9,626 bases of DNA from JBELMB01 sp042088665 (GCA_042088665.1 JBELMB010000193.1:1-9626); one strand, 5' to 3'; counted from the first letter of the stretch, positions 1-6,839 are shown. The notes: generated by a model not told the origin, from the letters alone. Made by a program: numbers and translations.

Positions 1-477
1 GGGTCCTTGATTGGCCTTGCGTGGAAGGGCGCCCCTTATCTGGGGGTGATCGAGCATCCGATGACCCGGGATCGCTGGGTTGGCGTGGCGGGGACTCAGG
101 CCCATTTCAACGGCGTGCCTATTCGGACCCGGGCCTGCGCGTCGATTGAAAACGCGCTGGCCACCTGCAGCAACCCCGATTTCATGAGCGACACGGACCG
201 CGCAAAGTTCGATCTGGTCCGCCACCGCGCGCAATATGTGCAATATGGCGGGTCCTGTTACGCGTATGGGGTTCTGGCGTCTGGCCGGACGGATCTGGCG
301 CTGGACTGTGGGCTCGATGCCTTTGACATCTATGCGCCCGCCGCGGTCATTTCCGGCGCCGGGGGCAGGGTCACGGATTGGAACGGCAATGCTCTGTCCT
401 TCGACATGAAGGGCAACGTTCTGGCTGCAGGGGACACATCGCGGCTGGCAGAGGTGCTGTCACTCTTGCAGGGCTGA
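1..477 (+). CDS. HisN-like histidinol-phosphatase / inositol monophosphatase family protein, 5' end missing
   Basis: This is the C-terminal 158 residues of a Mg2+-dependent phosphomonoesterase of the inositol monophosphatase superfamily; the reading frame is open from base 1, so the start lies outside the window. The visible part resembles the HisN type (histidinol phosphate to histidinol, cytoplasmic): RDRWVGVAG, then FNGVPIRTR, a GGSCYAYGVLASG segment (HisN proteins usually have GGDCYAYG), and the terminal metal-site block DAFDIYAPAAVISGAGG, whose Asp after Phe is the expected third metal ligand, followed by TDWNG. The N-terminal DPIDGT metal motif is not in view. The end at a TGA and a C-terminus near LLQG agree with family length. 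Because an amino-acid enzyme pair lies downstream, it could also be a paralogue acting on another phosphate ester. The family is secure; the exact substrate is inferred. Confidence 0.85.
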   Translation, partial: GSLIGLAWKGAPYLGVIEHPMTRDRWVGVAGTQAHFNGVPIRTRACASIENALATCSNPDFMSDTDRAKFDLVRHRAQYVQYGGSCYAYGVLASGRTDLALDCGLDAFDIYAPAAVISGAGGRVTDWNGNALSFDMKGNVLAAGDTSRLAEVLSLLQG

Positions 478-510
478 TCCGCTGCCGCGACGTGGCATGA
501 CCGACAGCAA

Positions 511-549
511 AAGCCTGGGCGGCCAATAACTCAGCGAGTGGCCCAGCCT
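511..549 (+). terminator. Imperfect hairpin after the phosphatase gene, possible terminator
   Basis: CTGGGC plus GCCA (515-525, with one bulged G at 521) pairs with TGGCCCAG (539-546), and AAG (511-513) can pair with CTT (547-549) across one mismatch. The loop is 13 bases. It starts 34 bases after the phosphatase stop. No T run follows, so it is a weak candidate for intrinsic termination. Confidence 0.35.
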
Positions 550-603
550 TGCCACAGAACGTCGCGCTTGCAGGTTTGCTGTCTCGGCGGGATGATCCGT
601 CGG

Positions 604-621
604 ACACGGCTTGACCCGTGT
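604..621. promoter_or_regulatory. Perfect 6-bp dyad upstream of the aminotransferase operon
   Basis: ACACGG (604-609) and CCGTGT (616-621) are perfect inverted arms around a 6-base centre, CTTGAC. The centre lies about 109 bases upstream of the aminotransferase start in the only intergenic space before that operon, so it could be a regulator's operator. TTGACC at 611-616 looks like a -35 box, but I see no convincing -10 at the right distance. Confidence 0.3.
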
Positions 622-720
622 TTGCCGGACGGGCGGGGGCGTCGCGACAAGGCTGGGGCGTCAAGACATTGCCATGGGCGACGGGATCTGGAACCCTCGG
701 CGGCAAAACGGAGACATGAC

Positions 721-1887
721 ATGAAGATCGAGCCCTTCGGCGTCGAAATCTGGATGAACGAGTTCGAAAACCATTGCGAATTCAATCTGGCCGAAACCTG
801 TGTCGCCTCGCTGACGGTCCAGCAATTGCTGGAGTTGTCCGGCAAGAATGCCGATGTGCTGCACGATCTGATGCCGATGAAGCTGACCTATGGCGCAATC
901 GAAGGCTCGGACCGGTTGCGCGACGCGATTTGCACGCTTTACGCCAGCCAGAGGCGCGAGAACATCGTGGTGACCCATGGGGCCATCGGCGCCAATGCAC
1001 TGGTGCATGAAACACTGGTAGAGCCGGGCGATCACGTGATCTCGGTCCGGCCCACGTATCAGCAGCACTACTCCATCCCGGCCAGCTACGGGGCCAGTGT
1101 CGACATACTGCACCTGCGTCCGGAGAACGGGTTTCTGCCCGATCTTGAGGATTTCGCCCGTCTGATCCGACCCGAGACCAAGCTGATCGCGATCAACAAT
1201 CCGAACAATCCCACGGGGGCGCTGATGGAGGCAGGCTACCTCGAAGAGTTCATCGAGATCGCGCGCAGCAGTCAGGCCTATATCCTGTGCGACGAGGTGT
1301 ATCGCGGCACGGCGCAGACGGGTGACGGGTTTTCCCCAGCCATTGCAGACCTTTACGAGCGCGGGATCAGCGTGGCGGGCATGTCGAAGACCTTTTCGCT
1401 GGCCGGGCTGCGCCTTGGCTGGATCGCGGCCTCCAAAGAGGTGCTGGAGGCGGTCTCGGTCCATCGCGACTACACCACGATCAGCGTCGGCATGCTGGAT
1501 GACTATTTCGCGGCCCTCGCGCTGGAAAGCAAAGACCGCATTCTGGACCGCAGCCACCGGATAACGCGCGGCAACCTGCGCATTCTGGACGCGTGGGTGC
1601 ATAGCGAACCCGCGATATCCTACATCAAGCCCAAGGCAGGAACGACCGCGCTGCTGAAGTATGATTTCGACATGCCGTCGCGCGATTTCTGCGTGGCCTT
1701 GCTGAAAGATACGGGCGTCATGTTCACCCCCGGGTCGGTGCTGCACATGGAGGGCTGGTTGCGCATCGGATACGCCAACAATCCCGATGTGCTGACCGCC
1801 GGGTTGGCAAAGGTCAGCGGATTCCTGAAAGGGTTGCGGGACAAGGGCACGCCACCTGCAGCCAAGGAAATCGGAGCACAGGCATGA
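721..1887 (+). CDS. PLP-dependent aminotransferase, class I/II (fold type I; capreomycidine-synthase-like)
   Basis: 388-residue aminotransferase-fold enzyme, cytoplasmic. Visible signature residues: NNPNNPTG at about 159-166 (Asn contacting PLP), D191 and Y194 in CDEVYRG, the Schiff-base lysine K223 in GMSKTFSLAGLRLGW, and the substrate-carboxylate arginine near R348 in WLRIGYAN. The start is ATG 721, set by GGAGA at 710-714; the frame is open further upstream, but that stretch is Arg/Cys-rich and does not look like protein. It overlaps the next gene by ATGA, so the two are probably translationally coupled. From memory its overall look is closest to the aminotransferase branch that includes VioD-type capreomycidine synthases, where the fold performs beta-elimination on a beta-hydroxy amino acid rather than simple transamination. 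The substrate is unknown. The C-terminal tail after about residue 375 is polar and probably disordered. Confidence 0.9.
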   Translation: MKIEPFGVEIWMNEFENHCEFNLAETCVASLTVQQLLELSGKNADVLHDLMPMKLTYGAIEGSDRLRDAICTLYASQRRENIVVTHGAIGANALVHETLVEPGDHVISVRPTYQQHYSIPASYGASVDILHLRPENGFLPDLEDFARLIRPETKLIAINNPNNPTGALMEAGYLEEFIEIARSSQAYILCDEVYRGTAQTGDGFSPAIADLYERGISVAGMSKTFSLAGLRLGWIAASKEVLEAVSVHRDYTTISVGMLDDYFAALALESKDRILDRSHRITRGNLRILDAWVHSEPAISYIKPKAGTTALLKYDFDMPSRDFCVALLKDTGVMFTPGSVLHMEGWLRIGYANNPDVLTAGLAKVSGFLKGLRDKGTPPAAKEIGAQA

Positions 1888-2846
1888 CGGCGCGCATGGT
1901 GCATTCTGCGGCCCGCTCGGTACAGGCCCGGCGGCGTATCCGAGGTATGATCTATGAGACCCCGACTCTGCCCTCGCAGGCCATTGGGGCCAGAACCGGC
2001 TGTGATCTGCGTTTCAAGGCCGAGAACTTTCAATTGACGGGGTCGTTCAAGATGCGCGGTGCCGCCAGCAAGATGACCGCGCTTGAGCCGGGTCAAAAGC
2101 TGATCACCGCCTCATCTGGCAATCACGGCATTGCATCCTCCCGCGCCGCCTCGCTGACGGAACAGAAGCTGACAGTGGTCCTGCCCGAAACCGTTGCCCG
2201 CGCCAAGCTGGAGAAGATCCGGTCCTACGGGGTCGAGATCATCCTGCACGGTGCGGAATCGGGGATGGCTGAAACGCATGCGCAAGGCCTCGCGTCAGGT
2301 GGCGGCTATACCTATGTGTCGCCCTACAACGATCCTGATGTGATCGCGGGACAGGGCACCATCGGCCTTGAGATGCTGGAACAGGTGGACCGCATCGACA
2401 CGGTCATTGTTGCGATGGGTGGGGGCGGATTGATCAGCGGAATCGGGTCGGTTCTCAAGAGCTTTGGCAAGGACACCCGCGTGATCGGTGTCTCTGCGCA
2501 GAACTCAGCTGCGCTTGCGGCCTCCATGACAGTGGGGCAGGTGGTGGACACACGGCATCTCGAAACACTTGCGGATGGTGTTGCGGGCGGCGTCGATGCC
2601 GATAGCATCACGCTCCCCCTCGCGATGGATTGTGTGGACGAGGTCGTGCACTGCACCGAGGCGGAAATCGCCGAAGCGCTCAGGCATATGGCCATGGAGG
2701 AGAACATGCTGGTCGAGGGGGCGGCGGCCCTTGCTTTGGCAGGCTTCCTGCAGATCTCCGACCAGTTGCGCGGGAGGACCAGCGTCGTGGTGCTCTGTGG
2801 CAGCAATTTCGACTGGTCCAATGTGGGTCCGCTGATCAACGGCTGA
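1884..2846 (+). CDS. Threonine-dehydratase-like PLP enzyme (fold type II)
   Basis: 320-residue PLP-dependent ammonia-lyase or racemase of the threonine dehydratase/serine racemase/hydroxyaspartate dehydratase group. Seen in the sequence: ENFQLTGSFKMRGA with Schiff-base lysine K56, the SSGNHG loop at 78-82 that binds the substrate carboxylate, the phosphate-binding GGGGL near 179-183, and a C-terminal VVLCGSN segment at the place that holds the PLP ring nitrogen (family members usually have SGGN or CGGN). There is no C-terminal ACT regulatory domain, so it is not the biosynthetic allosteric IlvA type; the length matches catabolic or serine-racemase-type enzymes. ATG 1884 overlaps the aminotransferase stop by ATGA, with GGAG at 1873-1876. 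The pairing suggests action on a beta-hydroxy amino acid in the same pathway. Alternatives are serine racemase, threo-3-hydroxyaspartate dehydratase (BhcB-like) or EutB-like; the aldolase, reductase and cyclodeaminase partners of those pathways are not visible here. Confidence 0.9.
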   Translation: MTARMVHSAARSVQARRRIRGMIYETPTLPSQAIGARTGCDLRFKAENFQLTGSFKMRGAASKMTALEPGQKLITASSGNHGIASSRAASLTEQKLTVVLPETVARAKLEKIRSYGVEIILHGAESGMAETHAQGLASGGGYTYVSPYNDPDVIAGQGTIGLEMLEQVDRIDTVIVAMGGGGLISGIGSVLKSFGKDTRVIGVSAQNSAALAASMTVGQVVDTRHLETLADGVAGGVDADSITLPLAMDCVDEVVHCTEAEIAEALRHMAMEENMLVEGAAALALAGFLQISDQLRGRTSVVVLCGSNFDWSNVGPLING

Positions 2847-2869
2847 CCACCTGCCGCCCATTGCGGTGG
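2847..2869 (+). terminator. Bulged hairpin directly after the PLP-enzyme operon
   Basis: CCAC (2847-2850) and CGC (2855-2857) pair with GCGGTGG (2863-2869), with a 4-base bulge in the left arm and a short loop. It begins at the first base after the TGA. There is no T run, so it may only stabilise the 3' end of the transcript. Confidence 0.3.
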
Positions 2870-3064
2870 TTCGATGTCCGCGTGGCTTGCCGCGCGATGT
2901 GCGCCCGGCCCCCCATGTCGCCCGTGCTGCTTGGCCGACGCTTGCGTGGCGGGCGGCGGAGCGATTCTGTGCCCCGTCCAAGGACAGGCCCCAAGCCGGG
3001 ATCACCTTCGTGATGTCGCATCAGCGCGCATAAGGTGCGGCCTTCGGCAACTGGTGCGCGAAGG

Positions 3065-3094
3065 GGCTTTCTGGGACCCTGTCGGCAGAAAGCC
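3065..3094. promoter_or_regulatory. Perfect 9-bp inverted repeat upstream of the redox operon
   Basis: GGCTTTCTG (3065-3073) and CAGAAAGCC (3086-3094) are exact reverse complements separated by 12 bases. There is no T run on either side, so a terminator is unlikely. The position, about 257 bases before the FMN-reductase start and inside the long intergenic gap, suits an operator or a structured leader. The arms are less GC-rich than their surroundings, which makes chance pairing less likely. Confidence 0.4.
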
Positions 3095-3350
3095 AGACCT
3101 GAGCACTGGAAGCCAAGACAATGAAAAACACCTCATTCGGCCAGAACGCCCTTGTTGCCATCACCTGTGTCAGAACCGCCGATACGTGGCGCGCCGCCGT
3201 CGCAACGCGCGTTGCCGGTACCGCAAGCCGAGGGTTCGGTCCCGGCCCGGTCGCGGTTGCCGTTCCCCACATCCACCGCGCGCGAAGTCCGGTCCACCGG
3301 CGCCCGATCCAGACCTTCCCCGTCAAGCCCAACAGCACAGGAACAATCCG

Positions 3351-3920
3351 ATGAAGATCCTCGCAGTCGCGGCCACGAACAGCCGCACGTCCATCAATCG
3401 CGCGCTTGTCACCTTTGCAGCGGATCGCCTGAAGGCGCAGGTGTCCCCCGAAGCCGACATCGCCTTGGTTGATCTGAACGCCTTTGAGATGCCGATCTAT
3501 TCGAAAGACCGCGAAACCGAAGACGGCATCCCGCAAGCGGCGCACAGGCTTTTTGGCCAGATCGGTGCCGCGGATGCGATTCTGGTGTCGTTTGCCGAAC
3601 ACAATGGATCGGTTACCTCCGCCTGGAAGAACATCTTTGACTGGATGAGCCGGATCGACATGAAGGTCTGGCAAGACAAGCCCGTCGTCTTTCTGGCCGC
3701 GACGCCCGGCCGCCGTGCGGGTGCAGGCGTTCTGGGCGGTCAGGAAAACATGGCGCCATACTTCGGGGCCGACCTGCGCGCCGTGCACGGGGTCGGCACG
3801 TGGTCAGAGTCCTGGGATGCCGAGGCTGAAACACTGGTGAACGATGACGATATCGCGGCGCTGGACGCCGCGCTGACCGCGCTGGTGGCCGTCCCGCAGA
3901 TCGAGGAGAAAGTCGGATGA
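3351..3920 (+). CDS. NADPH-dependent FMN reductase family flavoprotein
   Basis: 189-residue flavodoxin-fold protein that would pass electrons from NAD(P)H through bound FMN to quinones, free flavin or similar acceptors in the cytoplasm. The first strand and phosphate loop are KILAVAATNSRTSINRAL (residues 2-19), the position of the GSxRxxSxN loop of this family. EHNGS (83-87) followed by KNIFDWMSR (93-101) is the classic flavin-ring segment, equivalent to PEYNGS..LKNAIDWLSR in chromate-reductase and azoreductase-type members. ATPGRRAGAGVLGG follows near 126-139. The start at 3351 is chosen because AGGA (3339-3342) sits 8 bases before it and the fold begins at residue 2. Its stop overlaps the next ATG (ATGA), so it is coupled to the FAD oxidoreductase. 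The electron acceptor cannot be told from the sequence. Confidence 0.9.
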   Translation: MKILAVAATNSRTSINRALVTFAADRLKAQVSPEADIALVDLNAFEMPIYSKDRETEDGIPQAAHRLFGQIGAADAILVSFAEHNGSVTSAWKNIFDWMSRIDMKVWQDKPVVFLAATPGRRAGAGVLGGQENMAPYFGADLRAVHGVGTWSESWDAEAETLVNDDDIAALDAALTALVAVPQIEEKVG

Positions 3921-5014
3921 GCACGGATGTCGTCAAGGCAAGGCTTGTCATCGTCGGCGGTGGCTATCTGGGCGCTGATCTGGCCAAATCTCTGGACGGT
4001 GACATGGACGTCACGGTGATCGAGCGCGCCACCCATTTCACCCACACCCCCGCCATGATCCGCGCCATGGTTGATCCGGCGCTGCTTGACAGGGCGCTCG
4101 TGCCTTATGACCGGCTGCTTGACAAGGGGACGGTCGTTCGGGGCGAAGCCACGTCGGTTGACGGCTCAGGGGTCACACTGGCCGACGGAACGCGGATCGA
4201 GGGCGACTATATCGTGCTGGCGACGGGATCGTCGAACGCCGCACCGTTCAAATCCGCGACAGGCGACATCGCGGGCTTGCGCGCGGACGCTGCCCGCTGG
4301 AACAGCGCGCTGGGGCAGGCGGCGCGGGTGATGATCATCGGTGCGGGCGCTGTTGGCACCGAACTGGCGGGCGAAATCGCGCATGCGCATCCGGAAAAGA
4401 CGGTCATCCTCGTGGCAAGCGACCCGGCCCTCTTTCCGGGTCTGCCACCAAAACTGGGCACTTCGCTGAGGTCGAAACTCGAGGATATGGGCGTCGAAGT
4501 GATCACCGGCGCAAGGGCCCAGTCCTTGCCGGGGCGCGACGCGCCAGAAGGCGGCATTGTCACCCTGTCGAACGGGCGTGAGATCGAGGCCGATCTGATC
4601 GTGCCTGCCGTCGGATCCCGTGCCCTGACGTCTTTGGCAGACACGCTGCCAGATGTGAAACGCGCAGCCGACGGCCGTCTTGAAACCGACACCCACCTGC
4701 GCCCGTCCTCCCTGCCCAATGTGTTTGCCGCCGGAGACGTCGCCACCGCGGGCGACGCCATGACCATCGTCGCGATCTCTCGCCAGAAGCCGTGGCTGGA
4801 AAAGACGCTGAAATCCGTGGCAGCGGGCAAGCCCGTTCAGGACCTCAAACCCTATGTACCCTGGGGCGAAAAGGCGCCGATCCTTGTGCCACTGGGCCCA
4901 AAGCGCGGCAACGCCTTTCTGATGATCGCCACGCTGGGCGATTGGGTCACCAGCCTCATGAAGGGCAAGGACCTGTTCATCACCAAATACCGCAAACTGC
5001 TGGGTCAAACCTGA
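3917..5014 (+). CDS. FAD-dependent NAD(P)H oxidoreductase, AIFM2/FSP1-like (NDH-2-type fold)
   Basis: 365-residue two-dinucleotide-fold oxidoreductase. The FAD Rossmann motif is RLVIVGGGYLGA (9-20) with an acidic residue ending strand 2 (IE, near 35-36). ATGS is at 102-105, the NAD(P)H motif RVMIIGAGAVGTELAGEI at 137-154, and the second FAD motif NVFAAGDVATAGD at 268-280. There is no CxxC, so it is not a disulfide reductase. The short C-terminus with LMKGKDLFITKYRK recalls the end of AIFM2/FSP1, an NAD(P)H:quinone reductase that regenerates lipid-soluble quinol antioxidants; type II NADH dehydrogenases are longer. Probable role: membrane-associated quinone reduction. It starts at ATG 3917 inside the upstream gene's stop, with GAGGAGAA at 3903-3910. 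The exported hydrolase follows 28 bases downstream. The family is secure; the quinone role is inferred. Confidence 0.88.
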   Translation: MSTDVVKARLVIVGGGYLGADLAKSLDGDMDVTVIERATHFTHTPAMIRAMVDPALLDRALVPYDRLLDKGTVVRGEATSVDGSGVTLADGTRIEGDYIVLATGSSNAAPFKSATGDIAGLRADAARWNSALGQAARVMIIGAGAVGTELAGEIAHAHPEKTVILVASDPALFPGLPPKLGTSLRSKLEDMGVEVITGARAQSLPGRDAPEGGIVTLSNGREIEADLIVPAVGSRALTSLADTLPDVKRAADGRLETDTHLRPSSLPNVFAAGDVATAGDAMTIVAISRQKPWLEKTLKSVAAGKPVQDLKPYVPWGEKAPILVPLGPKRGNAFLMIATLGDWVTSLMKGKDLFITKYRKLLGQT

Positions 5015-5042
5015 CTCCCCGCCAACCTCGGAGACGATACCA

Positions 5043-6170
5043 ATGTCTGCAACATGCTCAACACCTCGCCCCATCTTGCTTGTGGCGGCTGTCAGCGTCG
5101 CAAGCCTGTCGCTCGCGCTGCCCGCCCATGCGGATGGCCCCGAATGGGAAGAGTTTTCCTATGATCCCTATCCGCTGGCCCGCATAGCCGAGGACGCGGA
5201 CCGCTATCCCGAGGCCGCCCCGCAGTCCTTGCGCGTGAGCCAGCATGGCGAGATCGAATATCTCGGCGATGGCGTCTTTGGCACCCATTGGTTCGTCGAT
5301 GCGGATCAGATCGAGGGCGGTCCGGTCTGGCACTTTGTGACCGCTGGCGATCCTGCGGATGACACCGTTTTGATGATCCACGGCTATCCCGATACATGGT
5401 GGGCCAATGCCGAAGTCATGGCGTTGCTGTCAGATGATTTCCACGTCATCGCCGTGGATGTGCTGGGCTATGGCCAATCCGACAAGGGCCCCGAGATCGA
5501 TGTCAGCTATGCTGCGGCGGCGGCCAGTCTGTCCGAGTTGCTGGATACAATCGGTGTCGAGACCTTCAACCTGATCGGCCACGACCGTGGCTCTATCGTA
5601 AGCGAAAACCTGATCACCATCGACGCGATGAGCGAGCGCATCAGCGCCTTTGTCCGCATGCAGCAGTCCTTTGACAGGCCGCATGGCCTGCCGCGACCGC
5701 CACATGCCGCCATGGCCACGCCGCAGTTCCAAAGCCAGCCGAACCTGGCCCGCATGGCCTACACCAGCAACTACGGATCGGTCCAGTTTCCGGAACGCTT
5801 CCTGCAGCGGCTGGATTGGGAGTTCAGCTTTGAAGGTACGGCGGAGGCGGCCGCGCGCACCTTTCAGGGCACCAGCTTCGACATTGAACTCGCGTTTCGG
5901 CAAGAGCATGTGATCCCGAAAATGACCATGCCGGTGTTGATCATCCAGGGGGATCGCGATCCCGGGCAGAAACCCGAGGAATACATGACCTCCGCTGATG
6001 TCGTGCCCGATGCGCGCGTCGCCTTTGTCAATACGAACCACTTTATCCACGCCGAAGATCCGCATGCCGTCGCGGAGCTTGCCCGAGAATTGTTTACCAA
6101 CGGCAATGCGAACCACCCCGACAAGGTCTTTTATCATCCGGTGCAATTCCAGTTCCCGGTCAAGGAGTAG
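5043..6170 (+). CDS. Exported alpha/beta hydrolase, epoxide hydrolase / dehalogenase-like (Asp nucleophile)
   Basis: 375-residue alpha/beta hydrolase with a signal peptide: hydrophobic stretch 11-27 and a predicted signal peptidase I cut after AHA (residue 30), so the mature enzyme is periplasmic or secreted. The oxyanion motif HGYPDTWW is at 113-120. The nucleophile elbow GHDRGS puts D181 as nucleophile, as in epoxide hydrolases and fluoroacetate dehalogenases rather than Ser esterases. D304 or D306 in QGDRDPG is the likely acid, and H333 in NHFIHAEDP the base. Tyrosines at about 240 and 244 in the cap could serve as epoxide-activating residues, but this needs a structure. Haloalkane dehalogenases usually have HDWG, not HDRG. 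An N-terminal extension of about 80 residues precedes the hydrolase core. Start ATG 5043 has GGAG at 5030-5033. Location in the redox operon points to lipid or xenobiotic epoxides; the substrate is unproven. Confidence 0.87.
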   Translation: MSATCSTPRPILLVAAVSVASLSLALPAHADGPEWEEFSYDPYPLARIAEDADRYPEAAPQSLRVSQHGEIEYLGDGVFGTHWFVDADQIEGGPVWHFVTAGDPADDTVLMIHGYPDTWWANAEVMALLSDDFHVIAVDVLGYGQSDKGPEIDVSYAAAAASLSELLDTIGVETFNLIGHDRGSIVSENLITIDAMSERISAFVRMQQSFDRPHGLPRPPHAAMATPQFQSQPNLARMAYTSNYGSVQFPERFLQRLDWEFSFEGTAEAAARTFQGTSFDIELAFRQEHVIPKMTMPVLIIQGDRDPGQKPEEYMTSADVVPDARVAFVNTNHFIHAEDPHAVAELARELFTNGNANHPDKVFYHPVQFQFPVKE

Positions 6171-6215
6171 AACCCGGACCAAACCTTGTCCTGCAGTCTT
6201 GCGGTCTCGCCCCGC

Positions 6216-6239
6216 GCCCCGCCGCACCGACGCCGGGGC
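6216..6239 (+). terminator. GC hairpin after the hydrolase gene
   Basis: GCCCCG (6216-6221) pairs with CGGGGC (6234-6239) around a 12-base loop, 45 bases past the hydrolase stop. There is no T run, so intrinsic termination is uncertain; it could attenuate readthrough into the membrane-protein gene. Confidence 0.3.
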
Positions 6240-6265
6240 AGGGCGGCCATCTTTGAAAACTGAAC

Positions 6266-6296
6266 CAGTCAGGGACTGAACAGCGAGCTGCTGTTC
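6266..6296. promoter_or_regulatory. Overlapping dyads upstream of the four-helix membrane protein
   Basis: GAACAGC (6278-6284) and GCTGTTC (6290-6296) are perfect 7-bp inverted arms with a 5-base centre. Just before them, CAGTC (6266-6270) and GACTG (6274-6278) form a second perfect 5-bp dyad sharing base 6278. The pair sits 64 to 94 bases before the ATG at 6360, in a 189-base leader, which is typical of a repressor operator near a promoter. TTGAAA at 6253-6258 is a possible -35 box, but no good -10 follows. Confidence 0.4.
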
Positions 6297-6359
6297 GTTC
6301 CGAACACAGGAACCGCGTGGTCAGGACTGTCCATGCGCCCCGCCTTTGGAGAAACAACA

Positions 6360-6794
6360 ATGACAAGCGCGCAATCGACAACACTCAAGATCATATCGGT
6401 CCTCTGGGTCGTCTGGGGCCTCGTTCATGCCTTTGCCGGCGTGATGACCATTTCTCTGGACGCGCCCGACGCCGTTGCCGGGATTGCGGATGCCGTTGAC
6501 CCCGCGCTGCTGGTCGGTCCCTATCACGAGGCCGCAGGAGGCTTGATCAACCAGCACGGTTTCAACCTTCTTTGGATCGGAGTGTTTACCGCATTCGGTG
6601 GGATACTCATATGGCGCGGCGATCTCACCTGGCTGTTTTTCACCGCGCTGGTCGGTGGCCTCACGGACGTGGGGTATTTCCTGTTCATGGATCTCGGTGG
6701 TTTTGTGCATTTCGTTCCGGGCACGGTGATGACGCTCATCTCCGCATCCGCCGTCCTGCTGAGCCTTTGGGTCTGGTTCTCGCGAAAAACCTGA
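6360..6794 (+). CDS. Four-helix integral membrane protein of unknown function
   Basis: 144-residue hydrophobic protein with four predicted membrane segments: about 9-31, 67-85, 90-110 and 118-140. The loop between helices 1 and 2 carries GPYHEAAGGLINQHGFN. Four histidines (23, 56, 66, 117) lie in or near membrane ends, and W17/W20, H56, H66 and the HFVPG segment look like conserved functional positions, but I do not know a named family for it. I recall similar hypothetical proteins in other bacteria with a WGLVHxFAG start and a QHGFNLLWxG block. The start is ATG 6360, with GGAGA at 6348-6352; an earlier in-frame ATG at 6333 lacks a ribosome binding site. It lies 189 bases after the hydrolase, so it may be a separate unit or the last gene of the redox set. 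Function is not assigned. Confidence 0.8.
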   Translation: MTSAQSTTLKIISVLWVVWGLVHAFAGVMTISLDAPDAVAGIADAVDPALLVGPYHEAAGGLINQHGFNLLWIGVFTAFGGILIWRGDLTWLFFTALVGGLTDVGYFLFMDLGGFVHFVPGTVMTLISASAVLLSLWVWFSRKT

Positions 6795-6839
6795 ATACTG
6801 GCGAGGTCTGTCCCTGTCTCGGCAAGTCCTTGACGCACC

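Larger units (their letters stand above)
2847..3350. other. 504-base intergenic region, no gene seen
   Basis: Frames are open here because of high GC, but the translations are Arg/Pro/Cys-rich with no recognisable motif. One frame stays open in phase with the FMN reductase from 2874, yet the flavoprotein's own N-terminal beta strand and Shine-Dalgarno site fix its start at 3351. ATG 3121 opens a 77-codon frame that starts plausibly (MKNTSFGQNALVAIT) but becomes composition noise; it might be a remnant. The region holds the hairpin at 2847 and the dyad at 3065, and is the likely promoter region for the redox operon. Confidence 0.6.

Noticed and set aside
538..720. N-terminal extension of the aminotransferase
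   Set aside because: The extra residues are basic and cysteine-rich noise; GGAGA at 710-714 supports ATG 721, and length from there is normal for the family.
661..1746. Long minus-strand frame opposite the aminotransferase
   Set aside because: It is the antisense shadow of a well-supported enzyme in GC-rich DNA; no motif.
2874..3350. Open frame in phase with the FMN reductase that would extend it by 159 residues
   Set aside because: The extension is Arg/Pro/Cys-rich without motifs, the flavodoxin fold starts at residue 2 after ATG 3351, and AGGA is placed correctly for 3351.
3121..3354. 77-codon frame starting MKNTSFGQ
   Set aside because: The first 15 residues look plausible but the rest is composition noise and there is no convincing ribosome binding site; possibly a remnant, not supportable as a gene.
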